A DNA stretch of 64,000 nt from Pseudomonas laurylsulfativorans (GCF_002906155.1 NZ_MUJK01000004.1:434001-498000), one strand, 5' to 3'. Numbered from the stretch's first letter, positions 52,601 to 61,368 are shown. Made by a program: numbers and translations. Notes: generated by a model not told the origin, from the sequence alone.

Positions 52601-53935
52601 ATGGATCATCGAGTGAAATTCAGTTTTTTGCCCAAGACTGCCACTGCGCCGTTTTGCCCGCCGGAAGTGGCCGGCAGCGTTGCCGTCGACCCTCAAGCAT
52701 CGTTCTTCAAGCGTGTCCTGCGCTTTGCCGGGCCGGGGTTGCTGGTGTCCATCGGTTACATGGACCCGGGCAATTGGGCTACCGCCATCGAGGCCGGTTC
52801 GCGGTTCGGCTACAGCCTGTTGTTCGTGGTGTTGCTGGCCAGCCTGGCGGGGATGGTGGTGCAGTGCCTGTGTTCGCGCCTGGGCATTGCCACCGGGCGT
52901 GACCTGGCGCAATTGTCCCGGGAGCGCTACAGCACGCGCACCGCCCGCACCCAATGGTTTCTGGCAGAGATCTCCATCATCGCCACCGACCTGGCCGAGG
53001 TACTCGGCTGCGCGCTGGCGTTCCATTTGTTGCTCGGTTGCTCGCTGACCTTCGGCATCGCCCTCACGGCCTTCGACACTTTGCTGGTGCTGGCCTTGCA
53101 GAACCGTGGCTTCCGTCGGCTCGAAGCGATCATGCTGGTACTGGTCGGCACCATTGGCGTGTGCTTTTTTGTCGAGTTGCTGCTGATCAAACCCTACTGG
53201 CCCGATGTCGCCCGCGGTTTCACGCCGTCGCTGTCGGCCATCGGTGATGCTGCGCCGCTGTACCTGGCCATCGGCATCCTCGGGGCCACGGTCATGCCGC
53301 ATAACCTGTATCTGCACACCTCCATCGTGCAAACCCGATTGATTGGCAAGGACCTGGCCAGCAAGCAGGACGCGGTCAAACTGGCACGCATCGACACCAT
53401 CGGTTCCCTGGCACTGGCGCTGCTGGTCAACGCGGCGATCCTGATTCTGGCGGCGGCCGCCTTCCACCAGTCCGGGCACACCGATGTGGTGGATATTCAG
53501 GATGCCTATCACCTGCTCGACCCACTGGTGGGTGGGGCCTTGGCCAGTGTGTTGTTTGGCGTGGCGCTGCTGGCCTCGGGGCAGAGCTCGACCTTCACCG
53601 GCACCATCGCCGGCCAGGTGATCATGGAAGGGTTCCTCAACCTGCGCATTCCCTGCTGGCAACGGCGCCTGATCACGCGCGGGCTGGCGCTGATCCCGGC
53701 GTTCATCGGCGTGTGGCTGATGGGCGATGACGCCATCGGCAAGTTGCTGGTGTTGAGTCAGGTGGTGCTGAGCCTGCAATTGCCGTTCGCCTTGTACCCG
53801 TTGATCCGCATGACCAATGATCACTCGCTCATGGGGCCGCTGGTGAACCGGCTGCCGACGCGGGTGCTGGCGTGGGGGTTGTTTGTGGTGATCAGCGGGG
53901 CGAACAGTTGGTTGATCCTGCAGTTTGTGGGGTGA
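52601..53935 (+). CDS. mntH: Mn2+/Fe2+ NRAMP transporter MntH
   Basis: A 444-residue polytopic transporter. TM1 has IGYMDPGNWATAIEAGSRFG, the DPGN metal site; TM6 has ILGATVMPHNLYLHTSIVQT, the MPH site; SGQSSTFTGTIAGQVIMEGF is the conserved loop. It imports Mn2+ (and Fe2+) with protons. Start is uncertain: ATG 52601, TTG 52598, or GTG 52613 giving MKFSFLPKT. No MntR or Fur box could be confirmed by eye. Confidence 0.9.
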   Translation: MDHRVKFSFLPKTATAPFCPPEVAGSVAVDPQASFFKRVLRFAGPGLLVSIGYMDPGNWATAIEAGSRFGYSLLFVVLLASLAGMVVQCLCSRLGIATGRDLAQLSRERYSTRTARTQWFLAEISIIATDLAEVLGCALAFHLLLGCSLTFGIALTAFDTLLVLALQNRGFRRLEAIMLVLVGTIGVCFFVELLLIKPYWPDVARGFTPSLSAIGDAAPLYLAIGILGATVMPHNLYLHTSIVQTRLIGKDLASKQDAVKLARIDTIGSLALALLVNAAILILAAAAFHQSGHTDVVDIQDAYHLLDPLVGGALASVLFGVALLASGQSSTFTGTIAGQVIMEGFLNLRIPCWQRRLITRGLALIPAFIGVWLMGDDAIGKLLVLSQVVLSLQLPFALYPLIRMTNDHSLMGPLVNRLPTRVLAWGLFVVISGANSWLILQFVG

Positions 53936-53947
53936 CAGGTCTGACCC

Positions 53948-54131
53948 CTTGGCGAGCAAACTCGCTCCCACAGGGGGGACTCGTCTGAAAAAAACTCAGG
54001 CAAAAAAGAACCCGGTGTGTGGCGAGGGGGCTTGCCCCCGTTGGGTTGCGCAGCAACCCCAGAATCTCGGCAATAGTCGAGTATTTTGGGAGCGCTTCGC
54101 ACTCCAACGGGGGCAAGCCCCCTCGCCACAG
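53948..54131. repeat. REP plus GGCGAGGGGGCTTGCCCCC repeat, copy 3
   Basis: A single REP (GGCGAGCAAACTCGCTCCCA) at 53951 and then copy 3 of the second class (54018-54131). The inner GGGTTGCGCAGCAACCC and GGGAGCGCTTCGCACTCC match the copy at 49498. Confidence 0.8.
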
Positions 54132-54202
54132 GGCACCGGGTGTGTTGCCAGACGGCGACAGATCTTCGTGGGTCCCCGCGCCGTCTGTTGAACGCTGTTG
54201 GC

Positions 54203-55384
54203 TTATGCCCGTTCGAGTGCCAGTGCCACGCCTTGACCACCACCGATACACAGGGTGGCGAGGCCTTTCTTGGCGTCACGCTTGAGCATTTCATGCAGCA
54301 GGGTCACCAGCACGCGGCAACCCGAGGCACCGATCGGGTGGCCCAACGCAATGGCGCCGCCGTTGACGTTGACCTTGTTCAAGTCCCATTCCAGGTCCTT
54401 GGCCACCGCCAGTGATTGCGCGGCGAAGGCTTCGTTGGCTTCAACCAGCTCAAGCTGGTCGATGTTCCAGCCGGCCTTGTCCAGGCAACGACGGGTGGCC
54501 GACACCGGGCCGATGCCCATGATCGCCGGGTCGACGCCTGCGTTGGCGTAGGCGGCGATTTTTGCAAGAACCGGCAGACCCAGGGCCTTGGCCTTTTCCG
54601 CGCTCATCAGGATCACGGCGGCGGCACCGTCGTTCAGCGACGAAGCGTTGCCGGCGGTCACCGAACCGTCCTTCTTGAAGGCTGGCTTGAGTTTGCCCAG
54701 GGATTCGGCGGTGGTGCCGGCCCGTGGTTGCTCGTCGGTGGCGAAGGACAGCGGATCGCCCTTGCGCTGCGGGATCAGGATCGGGGTGATTTCATCGACG
54801 AAGCGCCCGGCTTCGATGGCGGCCACGGCTTTCTGCTGCGAGGCCGCAGCGAAGGCATCCTGCTGCTCGCGAGTCAGGCTGTACTTCTCGGCCAGGTTCT
54901 CAGCGGTGATGCCCATGTGGTAATCGTTGAACGCATCCCACAGGCCGTCGCTGATCATGGTGTCGACGATTTGCGCGTGGCCCATGCGCAGGCCGGTACG
55001 GGCACCGGGCATGACGTAGTTGGCCAGGCTCATGTTTTCCTGGCCACCGGCGATGATCACCTCGGCGTCGCCGCAGCGGATCGCCTGGGCGCCCAGGTGC
55101 AGGGCCTTGAGGCCGGAGCCGCAGACCTTGTTCAGGGTCATGGCCGGAACGGCGAACGGCAGGCCGGCTTTGATCGCGGCCTGGCGCGCAGGGTTTTGCC
55201 CGGCGCCGGCGGTCAGCACCTGGCCCATGATCACTTCATCGACTTCGGCCGGGTTCAGGCCGGTTTGCGCCAGCAACTGGCGGATCACCGCAGCGCCCAG
55301 GTCGACGGCGGACACATTGGCCAGCGAACCCTGGAAACTGCCGATCGCGGTGCGCGTGGCGGCAACAATGACGACTTCTTGCAT
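54203..55384 (-). CDS. atoB: Acetyl-CoA acetyltransferase (thiolase)
   Basis: From ATG 55382-55384, 393 residues. Thiolase hallmarks: nucleophile in LNKVCGSGLKALHLGAQAIR (Cys88), NVNGGAIALGHPIGASGCRV with the catalytic histidine, and CIGGGQGVALALERA with the second cysteine. It cleaves acetoacetyl-CoA to acetyl-CoA. Twelve bases after the CoA-transferase beta subunit, it completes ketoacid breakdown. In P. aeruginosa atoB lies in the same order after dhcA-dhcB. Confidence 0.93.
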   Translation of the reverse strand: MQEVVIVAATRTAIGSFQGSLANVSAVDLGAAVIRQLLAQTGLNPAEVDEVIMGQVLTAGAGQNPARQAAIKAGLPFAVPAMTLNKVCGSGLKALHLGAQAIRCGDAEVIIAGGQENMSLANYVMPGARTGLRMGHAQIVDTMISDGLWDAFNDYHMGITAENLAEKYSLTREQQDAFAAASQQKAVAAIEAGRFVDEITPILIPQRKGDPLSFATDEQPRAGTTAESLGKLKPAFKKDGSVTAGNASSLNDGAAAVILMSAEKAKALGLPVLAKIAAYANAGVDPAIMGIGPVSATRRCLDKAGWNIDQLELVEANEAFAAQSLAVAKDLEWDLNKVNVNGGAIALGHPIGASGCRVLVTLLHEMLKRDAKKGLATLCIGGGQGVALALERA

Positions 55385-55395
55385 GGAATGATTCC

Positions 55396-56061
55396 TCACT
55401 GGGCAGCGAACTGCATTTCCGGAACGTGGTCCGGCACGATCAGTTTACCGGCGGTCTTGGCGACGATCTCTTCGACGCTGACACCCGGTGCACGCTCTTT
55501 GAGAATGAACGCGCCGTTTTCGATTTCCAGGTAAGCCAGGTCGGTCAATACACGCTTGATGCAACCGGCGCCGGTCAGCGGCAGGCTGCATTGGGACAAC
55601 AGCTTGGACTCACCGTCCTTGGACGCGTGGGTCATGATCACGATGATGTTGTCGGCACCGGCCACCAGGTCCATCGCGCCGCCCATGCCCTTGACCAGCT
55701 TGCCGGGGATCATCCAGGAAGCGATGTTGCCTTGCACGTCCACTTCAAAGGCGCCCAGCACGGTCAGGTCGACATGACCACCGCGAATCATCGCGAAGGA
55801 CTCGGCGGAGGAGAAAATCGAAGCGCCGATACGCGCGGTCACGGTTTGCTTGCCGGCGTTGATCATGTCGGCATCGATGGTTTCTTCGGTAGGAAAAGGA
55901 CCCATGCCCAGCAGGCCGTTTTCCGACTGCAGCATGACTTCCATGCCTTCGGGGATGTAGTTGGCGACCAGGGTCGGAATGCCGATGCCCAGGTTCACGT
56001 AGAAGCCGTCCTGCATTTCGCGGGCGACGCGTTGAGCCATTTGTTCGCGGGAAAGTGCCAT
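55396..56061 (-). CDS. dhcB: CoA-transferase subunit B (DhcB-like)
   Basis: A 221-residue beta subunit of a 3-oxoacid-type CoA transferase: FYVNLGIGIPTLVANYIPEG, MLQSENGLLGMGPFP with the active-site glutamate of SENG, and IIVIMTHASKDGESKLLSQC. Paired with subunit A 36 bases upstream. DhcA-DhcB in P. aeruginosa moves CoA to dehydrocarnitine; acetoacetate is an alternative substrate for this family. Naming follows gene order, LysR neighbour and thiolase. Confidence 0.85.
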   Translation of the reverse strand: MALSREQMAQRVAREMQDGFYVNLGIGIPTLVANYIPEGMEVMLQSENGLLGMGPFPTEETIDADMINAGKQTVTARIGASIFSSAESFAMIRGGHVDLTVLGAFEVDVQGNIASWMIPGKLVKGMGGAMDLVAGADNIIVIMTHASKDGESKLLSQCSLPLTGAGCIKRVLTDLAYLEIENGAFILKERAPGVSVEEIVAKTAGKLIVPDHVPEMQFAAQ

Positions 56062-56097
56062 TGTTGTTATTCCTTCATTCGGTCCGGGGGCAGGGGA

Positions 56098-56796
56098 TCA
56101 CTTACGCACGGTGCGCTGTTCGATGCGCTTTTCGAACGTGCCGCAGATGATCCGGTCGACGTAGATGCCAGGGGTGTGGATCTGCGCCGGGTCCAGCTCG
56201 CCGGGTTCGACAATTTCTTCGACTTCGACCACGGTGATCTTGCCGGCGGTGGCCGCCAGCGGGTTGAAGTTCTGCGCGGTATGGCGATAGATCACGTTAC
56301 CGAAATGGTCGGCTTTCCAGCCTTTGACGATGGCGAAGTCGCCGGTGATGGACTCTTCCATCAGGTACTTGCGGCCATGGAATTCGCGCACTTCCTTGCC
56401 TTCGGCAACTGGTGTGCCAACGCCGGTGGCGGTGAAGAAGGCCGGGATACCGGCACCGCCTGCGCGCATTTTTTCAGCGAGGGTGCCTTGTGGGGTCAGG
56501 ATGACTTCGATTTCGCCCTTGAGCAGTTGCTCTTCGAACAGCTTGTTTTCGCCGACGTAGGAAGCCACCACTTTGCTGATCTGGCGGTCGGTCAACAGTA
56601 CGCCGAGGCCGAAACCGTCGACGCCGCAGTTGTTGGAGACCACGGTGAGGTCGCGAGTGCCCTTGCGCTTGATCTCGGCGATCAGGTTTTCCGGGATCCC
56701 GCACAGGCCGAAGCCGCCAGCGATCACGGTCATGCCGTCTTCAAGACCTGCCAACGCTTGCTCATAGGAACTCACGCGCTTGTCGAAACCTGCCAT
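56098..56796 (-). CDS. dhcA: CoA-transferase subunit A (DhcA-like)
   Basis: From ATG 56794-56796 after AGAGG, 232 residues. Alpha subunit marks: GMTVIAGGFGLCGIPENLIA, LTVVSNNCGVDGFGLGVLLT, and GKEVREFHGRKYLMEESITG. It makes the heteromeric transferase with the next gene. A GTG two codons earlier is possible. The operon order LysR (divergent), A, B, thiolase matches P. aeruginosa PA1998-PA2001 (dhcR-dhcA-dhcB-atoB), so dehydrocarnitine from carnitine breakdown is the leading substrate, not proven. Confidence 0.85.
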   Translation of the reverse strand: MAGFDKRVSSYEQALAGLEDGMTVIAGGFGLCGIPENLIAEIKRKGTRDLTVVSNNCGVDGFGLGVLLTDRQISKVVASYVGENKLFEEQLLKGEIEVILTPQGTLAEKMRAGGAGIPAFFTATGVGTPVAEGKEVREFHGRKYLMEESITGDFAIVKGWKADHFGNVIYRHTAQNFNPLAATAGKITVVEVEEIVEPGELDPAQIHTPGIYVDRIICGTFEKRIEQRTVRK

Positions 56797-56859
56797 ATGC
56801 ACCTCTTTTATTCTTTGTGGGCGGCTGGCTAGCCGAATGGGATGGAGTGTCGCGCCGCT

Positions 56860-56905
56860 GGATTAATTTGTTAAGTTGTTTTTTAAGACGGATTAATTGA
56901 TAAAG
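56860..56905. promoter_or_regulatory. Repeated GGATTAATT sites in the dhcR-dhcA gap
   Basis: GGATTAATT occurs at 56860-56868 and 56890-56898, exactly 30 bases apart (about three helical turns). TTAA-tttg-TTAA overlaps the first. They lie 64-100 bases before dhcA and fit binding by a LysR-type activator. Confidence 0.5.
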
Positions 56906-56932
56906 CTCATTAAATGATGGTGTATGTCACCC

Positions 56933-57025
56933 TGTAGAAGCCGGCTTGCCGGCGATGGCAATGGATCTGATCAATAAAGATATCGACTTTTGTATCGCTA
57001 TCGCCGGCAAGCCGGCTCCTACAAG
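56933..57025. repeat. REPIN in the LysR-dhcA gap
   Basis: CTGTAGAAGCCGGCTTGCCG and its inverse face each other over about 40 bases, just before the LysR start at 57062. The hairpin lies in the LysR leader. Confidence 0.8.
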
Positions 57026-57061
57026 GTTCAGTGGTTCATTCATTCTGGAGCTAAGTAACCC

Positions 57062-57958
57062 ATGACCGTCAAGCAGATACGCGCCTTTCTGGCCGTGGCC
57101 CAGAGCCTGAGCTTTGCCGTGGCCTGCGAGCGCCTGCACCTGTCGCAATCGGCCCTGAGCCTGACCATCAAGGCGCTGGAGGAGGGCCTGGGCGGGCGCT
57201 TGTTCACCCGCAACACGCGCAACGTGGCACTCACCGCCGAAGGCGAATCCCTGGTGCCGCTGGCGCGCCGGTTGATCGCCGACTGGGACAATGTCGAGGA
57301 TGAACTGCGTCAACGCTTCACCCTGCAGCGCGGTCGCGTGACCCTGGCGGCGATGCCGTCGTTCGCTGGCAACCTGCTGCCGCCGATCCTCAAGACGTTC
57401 CGCGCCCGTTATCCGAATGTCAACGTGACGGTCAATGACGTGATCAACGAGCAGGTGCTGGAAATGGTCCGTGACCGCCAGGTGGAACTGGGGGTGGCGT
57501 TCGAGCCGACCATGAGTTCGTCGCTGCAATTCACGCCGTTGTACGTCGACCGTTTCGTCGCGGTGGTACCCCTGGATTCGGCGCTGGCCGAACTCGATGA
57601 CATCGACTGGCAGACCTTGCTCAAGGAGCCGTTCATTACTTTGCAGCGTCCGTCCACCGTGCGGGTAATGCTTGAAGAGCATCTGCAGGCCCGTGGCATG
57701 AAGCTGCCGGTGGAGTTCGAAAGCCATCAACTGGCGACGGTCGGGCGCATGGTCGCCAGTGGCCTGGGCGTGAGCGCGGTGCCGGCCCTGTGCGCGGGGC
57801 AGATGCGCGAACTGGGGGCGCGTTGCATTACCTTGCGTGACCCGGTGGTGGAGCGGGCGCTGGGGGTGTTGACCTTGCCCGGGGGAGAGTTGTCGGCGGC
57901 GGCGCAGGCGTTGTTTGATGTGTTGAAGGAGGAGAACCTTGGGCAGCGATTTTCCTGA
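57062..57958 (+). CDS. dhcR: LysR-family regulator (DhcR-like)
   Basis: A 298-residue LTTR: N-terminal winged helix (AFLAVAQSLSFAVACERLHL, then SQSALSLTIKALEEGLGGRL) and a substrate domain (PSFAGNLLPPILKTFRARYP; FITLQRPSTVRVMLEEHLQA; MVASGLGVSAVPALCAGQM). Divergent from the CoA-transferase-thiolase operon with twin GGATTAATT sites between. In P. aeruginosa DhcR controls dhcAB, so a matching role is likely. Confidence 0.87.
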   Translation: MTVKQIRAFLAVAQSLSFAVACERLHLSQSALSLTIKALEEGLGGRLFTRNTRNVALTAEGESLVPLARRLIADWDNVEDELRQRFTLQRGRVTLAAMPSFAGNLLPPILKTFRARYPNVNVTVNDVINEQVLEMVRDRQVELGVAFEPTMSSSLQFTPLYVDRFVAVVPLDSALAELDDIDWQTLLKEPFITLQRPSTVRVMLEEHLQARGMKLPVEFESHQLATVGRMVASGLGVSAVPALCAGQMRELGARCITLRDPVVERALGVLTLPGGELSAAAQALFDVLKEENLGQRFS

Positions 57959-57973
57959 TTTGAATGCGGGCCA

Positions 57974-58073
57974 CTGTGGGAGCGAGCCTGCTCGCGAAGG
58001 CGGTGTGTCAGTCGACATAGAGGTTGAATGTGTGGGCCTCTTCGCGAGCAGGCTCGCTCCCACAGGGATTGGG
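57974..58073. repeat. Inverted pair of REP sequences
   Basis: GTGGGAGCGAGCCTGCTCGC (from 57976) and TTCGCGAGCAGGCTCGCTCC (from 58041) between the convergent LysR and Sir2 genes. Confidence 0.75.
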
Positions 58074-58077
58074 GCGG

Positions 58078-58920
58078 TCAGTGGTTCAGGCGCTGAGCCA
58101 GTAACGGCAGCAACCGCTCACACGACCCCTCTATCTTCAAATCCAGCATCTCATCCGCCCGGGTCTTGCCCAGGTTGATCGCGATCAACGGCTTGCCCTG
58201 GTCCACCACCGCCCGGCACAGGCGAAACGCCGAATAGGCCATCAACGAAGACCCGATTACCAGCAACCCCGCAGCCTGTTCGACGGCGGCCATCGCCTTG
58301 GCCGCTGTGGCCTGCGCGACGTTCTCGCCAAAGAACACCACATCCGGCTTCATCCGTTCCCCGGCGCAATGCGGGCAGTGCGGGACCTGGAAGCGTGCCT
58401 CGAAGGCCGGGTCGAGCAAGGTGTCGCCGTCCGGCGCCTGCACCGCGTCGACGCCGGCCAGGTACGGGTTCTGTATTTCCATCAAGCGCTGGATCGAATC
58501 GCGCTCGCTGCGCCGGCCGCAATCCAGGCACAACACCCGGTGCAAACTGCCGTGGAGTTCGATCACGTCATGGCTGCCGGCCTGGTCGTGCAGGGTGTCG
58601 ACGTTCTGGGTGATCAACCCACTGATCTGTCGTTTGCCTTGCAAACTGGCCAGGGTGTCGTGGGCTATGTTCGGCTGCGCCTGACGCACCCTCGGCCAGC
58701 CGAGCATCGCCCGCGCCCAATAGCGTCGCTGGGATTCCGGGGCCGAGAGAAACTCCTGATACATCATCGGCTGCCTGCCACGGCGCACGCCCTGGTTGTC
58801 GCGGTAATCGGGGATGCCCGAAGGTGTGCTAATCCCGGCACCGGTCAGCACGGCAAACGGCGAGTCGGCCATCAGTTGCTGGAGGTGGTCGAGTTGGTCG
58901 CGGGTCTGCCGTTCGATCAT
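58078..58920 (-). CDS. Sir2-family NAD-dependent deacetylase
   Basis: A 280-residue sirtuin. NAD motifs: FAVLTGAGISTPSGIPDYRD (GAGIS at 27-31) and LITQNVDTLHDQAG. The catalytic histidine is in IELHGSLHR. The zinc ribbon has CLDCGRR and CPHCAGERMKPD, so four cysteines are present. It removes acyl groups from lysines using NAD. This longer form is distinct from short CobB-like ones, with an insert around LMEIQNPYLAGVDAVQ. Monocistronic. Confidence 0.9.
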   Translation of the reverse strand: MIERQTRDQLDHLQQLMADSPFAVLTGAGISTPSGIPDYRDNQGVRRGRQPMMYQEFLSAPESQRRYWARAMLGWPRVRQAQPNIAHDTLASLQGKRQISGLITQNVDTLHDQAGSHDVIELHGSLHRVLCLDCGRRSERDSIQRLMEIQNPYLAGVDAVQAPDGDTLLDPAFEARFQVPHCPHCAGERMKPDVVFFGENVAQATAAKAMAAVEQAAGLLVIGSSLMAYSAFRLCRAVVDQGKPLIAINLGKTRADEMLDLKIEGSCERLLPLLAQRLNH

Positions 58921-58930
58921 GCTGGAAAAC

Positions 58931-59036
58931 CTGTAGGAGCGAGCCTGCTCGCGATGATCGTCAACGATAACACTGTAAGCCTGACACCCCGCGGCGTGAT
59001 TGCGTTTATCGCGAGCAAGCTCGCTCCTACAGAGGG
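58931..59036. repeat. Inverted pair of REP sequences with AACGATAAC spacer
   Basis: GTAGGAGCGAGCCTGCTCGC (from 58932) and ATCGCGAGCAAGCTCGCTCC (from 59009) flank a spacer with GTCAACGATAAC, related to the array spacer at 32 kb. Confidence 0.75.
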
Positions 59037-59045
59037 CGGTGTGGG

Positions 59046-60092
59046 TTATTTACGCGCCTCCAGAATCAGGTTGAACGGCGTTTGCGTGGCCCGGCGAAAA
59101 CGGCTGAACCCGGCCTCGCTGAACACCTTGCGCAGCCGCGTTTCACCGGCCTGGGCGCCGAGACCGAGGCCGACCTCCTGGGACAGCGAGTTGGGCGTGC
59201 AGATGAAGGTCGAGGCGGCGTAGAACAGGCGTCCGACCGGGTTGACGTTGTCGTCGAGCGAGTCGTTGGCATAGGGCTCGACCAGCAGCACCGTGCCGTC
59301 GTCTTTCAATGATTCATAAGCATGTTTGGCTGCGCCCACCGGGTCGCCCATGTCGTGCAGGCAGTCGAAGTAGCAGATCAGGTCATAGTCATGGCCTGGG
59401 TAGCTTTTGGCCGTGCCCTGAAAGAACCTGGCCCGGTTGGAAACACCGCCTTCTTCGGCGCGCTGGGTGGCGACGGTGACCGATGGCGCGTGGTAGTCGA
59501 ACCCGACGAAACGCGAATCCGGAAACGCCTGGGCCATGATCACCGTAGACGCGCCGTGGCCGCAGCCGATGTCCGCCACTTTGGCCCCGGCCTCCAGTTT
59601 GGCCACCACGCCATCGAGGGCCGGCAACCATTCGGCGATCAAGTGCGCTTTGTAGCCGGGGCGGAAGAAGCGTTCGGTGCCGCTGAACATGCACGGATGG
59701 TGATCGCCCCAGGGCAGGGCGCCATTGCCACGCATGGCGTTGATCAGCTTGTCCTTGTCATGGAAAAACGACGCGACCACACCGATGCCCCCGGCGATAT
59801 AGACCGGTGAGTCTTCGATGGCCAGTGCCAGAGCTTGCTCTTCAGGGAGGCGGAACTGACCGTCACGGTGTTCCATATAACCGGAGGCAGCGTGGGCGCT
59901 GAGCCACTCGCGCAGCAGGCGGGTGTTGCAGCCGGTTTTCTCGGCAAGGGTTTCGGGGGTGATGGGCTGGCTGTCGGCCATCGCCCGATACAGGCCGAGC
60001 TCTTCGCCTAGGATGACGTTGGCGAGCATCGCCGCGCCGCCCATGTCATTTACCAGTTTGCCCATGAAATCGTTGAGTCTGGCCTCGTCCAT
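59046..60092 (-). CDS. Class I SAM-dependent methyltransferase with N-terminal helical domain
   Basis: From ATG 60090-60092 (AAAGGAG site), 348 residues. Residues 1-100 form a winged-helix-like dimerisation part (LAEKTGCNTRLLREWLSAHA). The methyltransferase core has motif I KVADIGCGHGASTVIMAQAF, DSRFVGFDYHAPSV, then YDLICYFDCLHDMGDP and VLLVEPYANDS. The layout is that of the O-methyltransferase/Rv2258c-like group. Acceptor unknown. It is divergent from the MNIO-DUF2063 pair across a 442-base gap, so a link to it is only a possibility. Confidence 0.87.
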   Translation of the reverse strand: MDEARLNDFMGKLVNDMGGAAMLANVILGEELGLYRAMADSQPITPETLAEKTGCNTRLLREWLSAHAASGYMEHRDGQFRLPEEQALALAIEDSPVYIAGGIGVVASFFHDKDKLINAMRGNGALPWGDHHPCMFSGTERFFRPGYKAHLIAEWLPALDGVVAKLEAGAKVADIGCGHGASTVIMAQAFPDSRFVGFDYHAPSVTVATQRAEEGGVSNRARFFQGTAKSYPGHDYDLICYFDCLHDMGDPVGAAKHAYESLKDDGTVLLVEPYANDSLDDNVNPVGRLFYAASTFICTPNSLSQEVGLGLGAQAGETRLRKVFSEAGFSRFRRATQTPFNLILEARK

Positions 60093-60271
60093 CACGTGTG
60101 CTCCTTTGGCAGGATCACGGTCCAGAGGCATTGTAGTGGCGAGGCGTTCGCCGCTGGGCGGTGGTCGTGGGAATGTGCAGGACGCTGAGCGGGTCCTGTG
60201 TGCAGTAAGTTTAGTCCGGGCCTTGTACCGCGCGGCCTGACGCGACGAAAGCCCCGAGTCTGGCACAACCC

Positions 60272-60376
60272 TCTGTAGGCGCGAGCTTGCTCGCGAAGGT
60301 CGTCAACGATAACGCGCGCTGTCGGGATAAACACGGCGTGCTCGGTTTTTTCGCGAGCAAGCTCGCTTCTACAGGG
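60272..60376. repeat. REP pair in the methyltransferase-MNIO gap
   Basis: GTAGGCGCGAGCTTGCTCGC (from 60275) and TTCGCGAGCAAGCTCGCTTC (from 60350) enclose GTCAACGATAACGCG and ATAAACACGGCG, the spacer seen in the 32-kb array. The rest of the 60093-60534 gap has two CGATACAC motifs (60415, 60458) and no supported gene. Confidence 0.75.
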
Positions 60377-60534
60377 GTTGGCGTTGTGTATTCCATTGTG
60401 TCCAACCCCGGTTTCGATACACAGACACCCATTGTCGCCTCCAGCCGAACACAGTCCCGATACACCCCTTCGATTAACTGTGTCTCAAGGCGGGCACCGG
60501 CTCGCGTCCTTGAACCTCTTGTGAGATCGACACC

Positions 60535-61365
60535 ATGCAGACCTCCATTCCCCCCGTAGCCAAGGCCAGCGCAGGGCTTGGCCTGCGTCGCGGTTTACTC
60601 AAAGATCTGCAAGCGGCCCCGGCCGGCCATTTCGACTTTCTGGAAGTCGCGCCGGAAAACTGGATCGGCATCGGCGGCGCCCATGGCGCGGCACTGCGGG
60701 CCCTGGCCGAGCGCTATCCGTTGTCCTGTCACGGCCTGTCCCTGTCCCTCGGCGGACCGTCGCCGCTGGATGTCGGCTTTTTGCAGGAAGTCCGGGAATT
60801 TCTCGATCACTACAACGTGCCGCTGTACAGCGAGCATCTGAGCTACTGCAGCGATGACGGTCACCTGTACGACCTGTTGCCGCTGCCGTTCACCGAAGAG
60901 GCGGTGCACCACGTCGCCGCGCGTATTCGTCAGGCTCAGGACATTCTTGGTCGGCGCCTGGCGGTGGAAAACGTTTCCTATTACGCCGCGCCCCAACAGG
61001 ACATGGACGAGGTGGCATTCACCAATGCGGTGTTGCGCGAGGCGGATTGCGACCTGCTGCTGGACGTCAACAATGTCTACGTCAATTCGATCAACCACGG
61101 TTTCGATCCGCAGGCGTTTCTGGCTGGCATCGATGCGGGCCGGGTGGTGGCGATGCATATCGCCGGGCATTTCGACGAGTCCGATACCTTGAAAATCGAC
61201 ACCCACGGTGCCTCGGTCAAACCGGCGGTGTGGTCGTTGCTGGCCCAGGCCTACGCCCGGTTCGGTGCACAACCGACGCTGCTGGAACGCGATTTCAACT
61301 TTCCGGTATTCGCCGAACTGGTGGCGGAATTGCAGACCATTCGCCGCCTGCAGCAGGAGGTTTGA
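60535..61365 (+). CDS. MNIO-family (DUF692) multinuclear iron enzyme, BufB-like
   Basis: A 276-residue TIM-barrel protein of the DUF692 family. The metal and active-site motifs are complete: FLEVAPENW (36-43), SCHGLSLSLGG with His66, YSEHLSYC with E100 and H101, AVENVSYY, LLLDVNNVYVN with D178, N179, N180, MHIAGHFD with His208, DTHG at 222-225 and LLERDFNFP with E251. Such enzymes modify cysteines in ribosomal peptides such as bufferins, using iron and O2. The gene and its DUF2063 partner are three bases apart. No DUF2282-type precursor or DoxX gene is seen next to it. Confidence 0.9.
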   Translation: MQTSIPPVAKASAGLGLRRGLLKDLQAAPAGHFDFLEVAPENWIGIGGAHGAALRALAERYPLSCHGLSLSLGGPSPLDVGFLQEVREFLDHYNVPLYSEHLSYCSDDGHLYDLLPLPFTEEAVHHVAARIRQAQDILGRRLAVENVSYYAAPQQDMDEVAFTNAVLREADCDLLLDVNNVYVNSINHGFDPQAFLAGIDAGRVVAMHIAGHFDESDTLKIDTHGASVKPAVWSLLAQAYARFGAQPTLLERDFNFPVFAELVAELQTIRRLQQEV

Positions 61366-61368
61366 ACC

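Noticed and set aside
52262..53971. 569-residue reverse frame over mntH
   Set aside because: Antisense shadow of mntH that also runs through REP sequence.
60287..60559. Possible precursor peptide (90-residue frame) just before the MNIO gene
   Set aside because: It starts within REP sequence, has no leader-like helix or regular cysteine motif, and overlaps the MNIO start.
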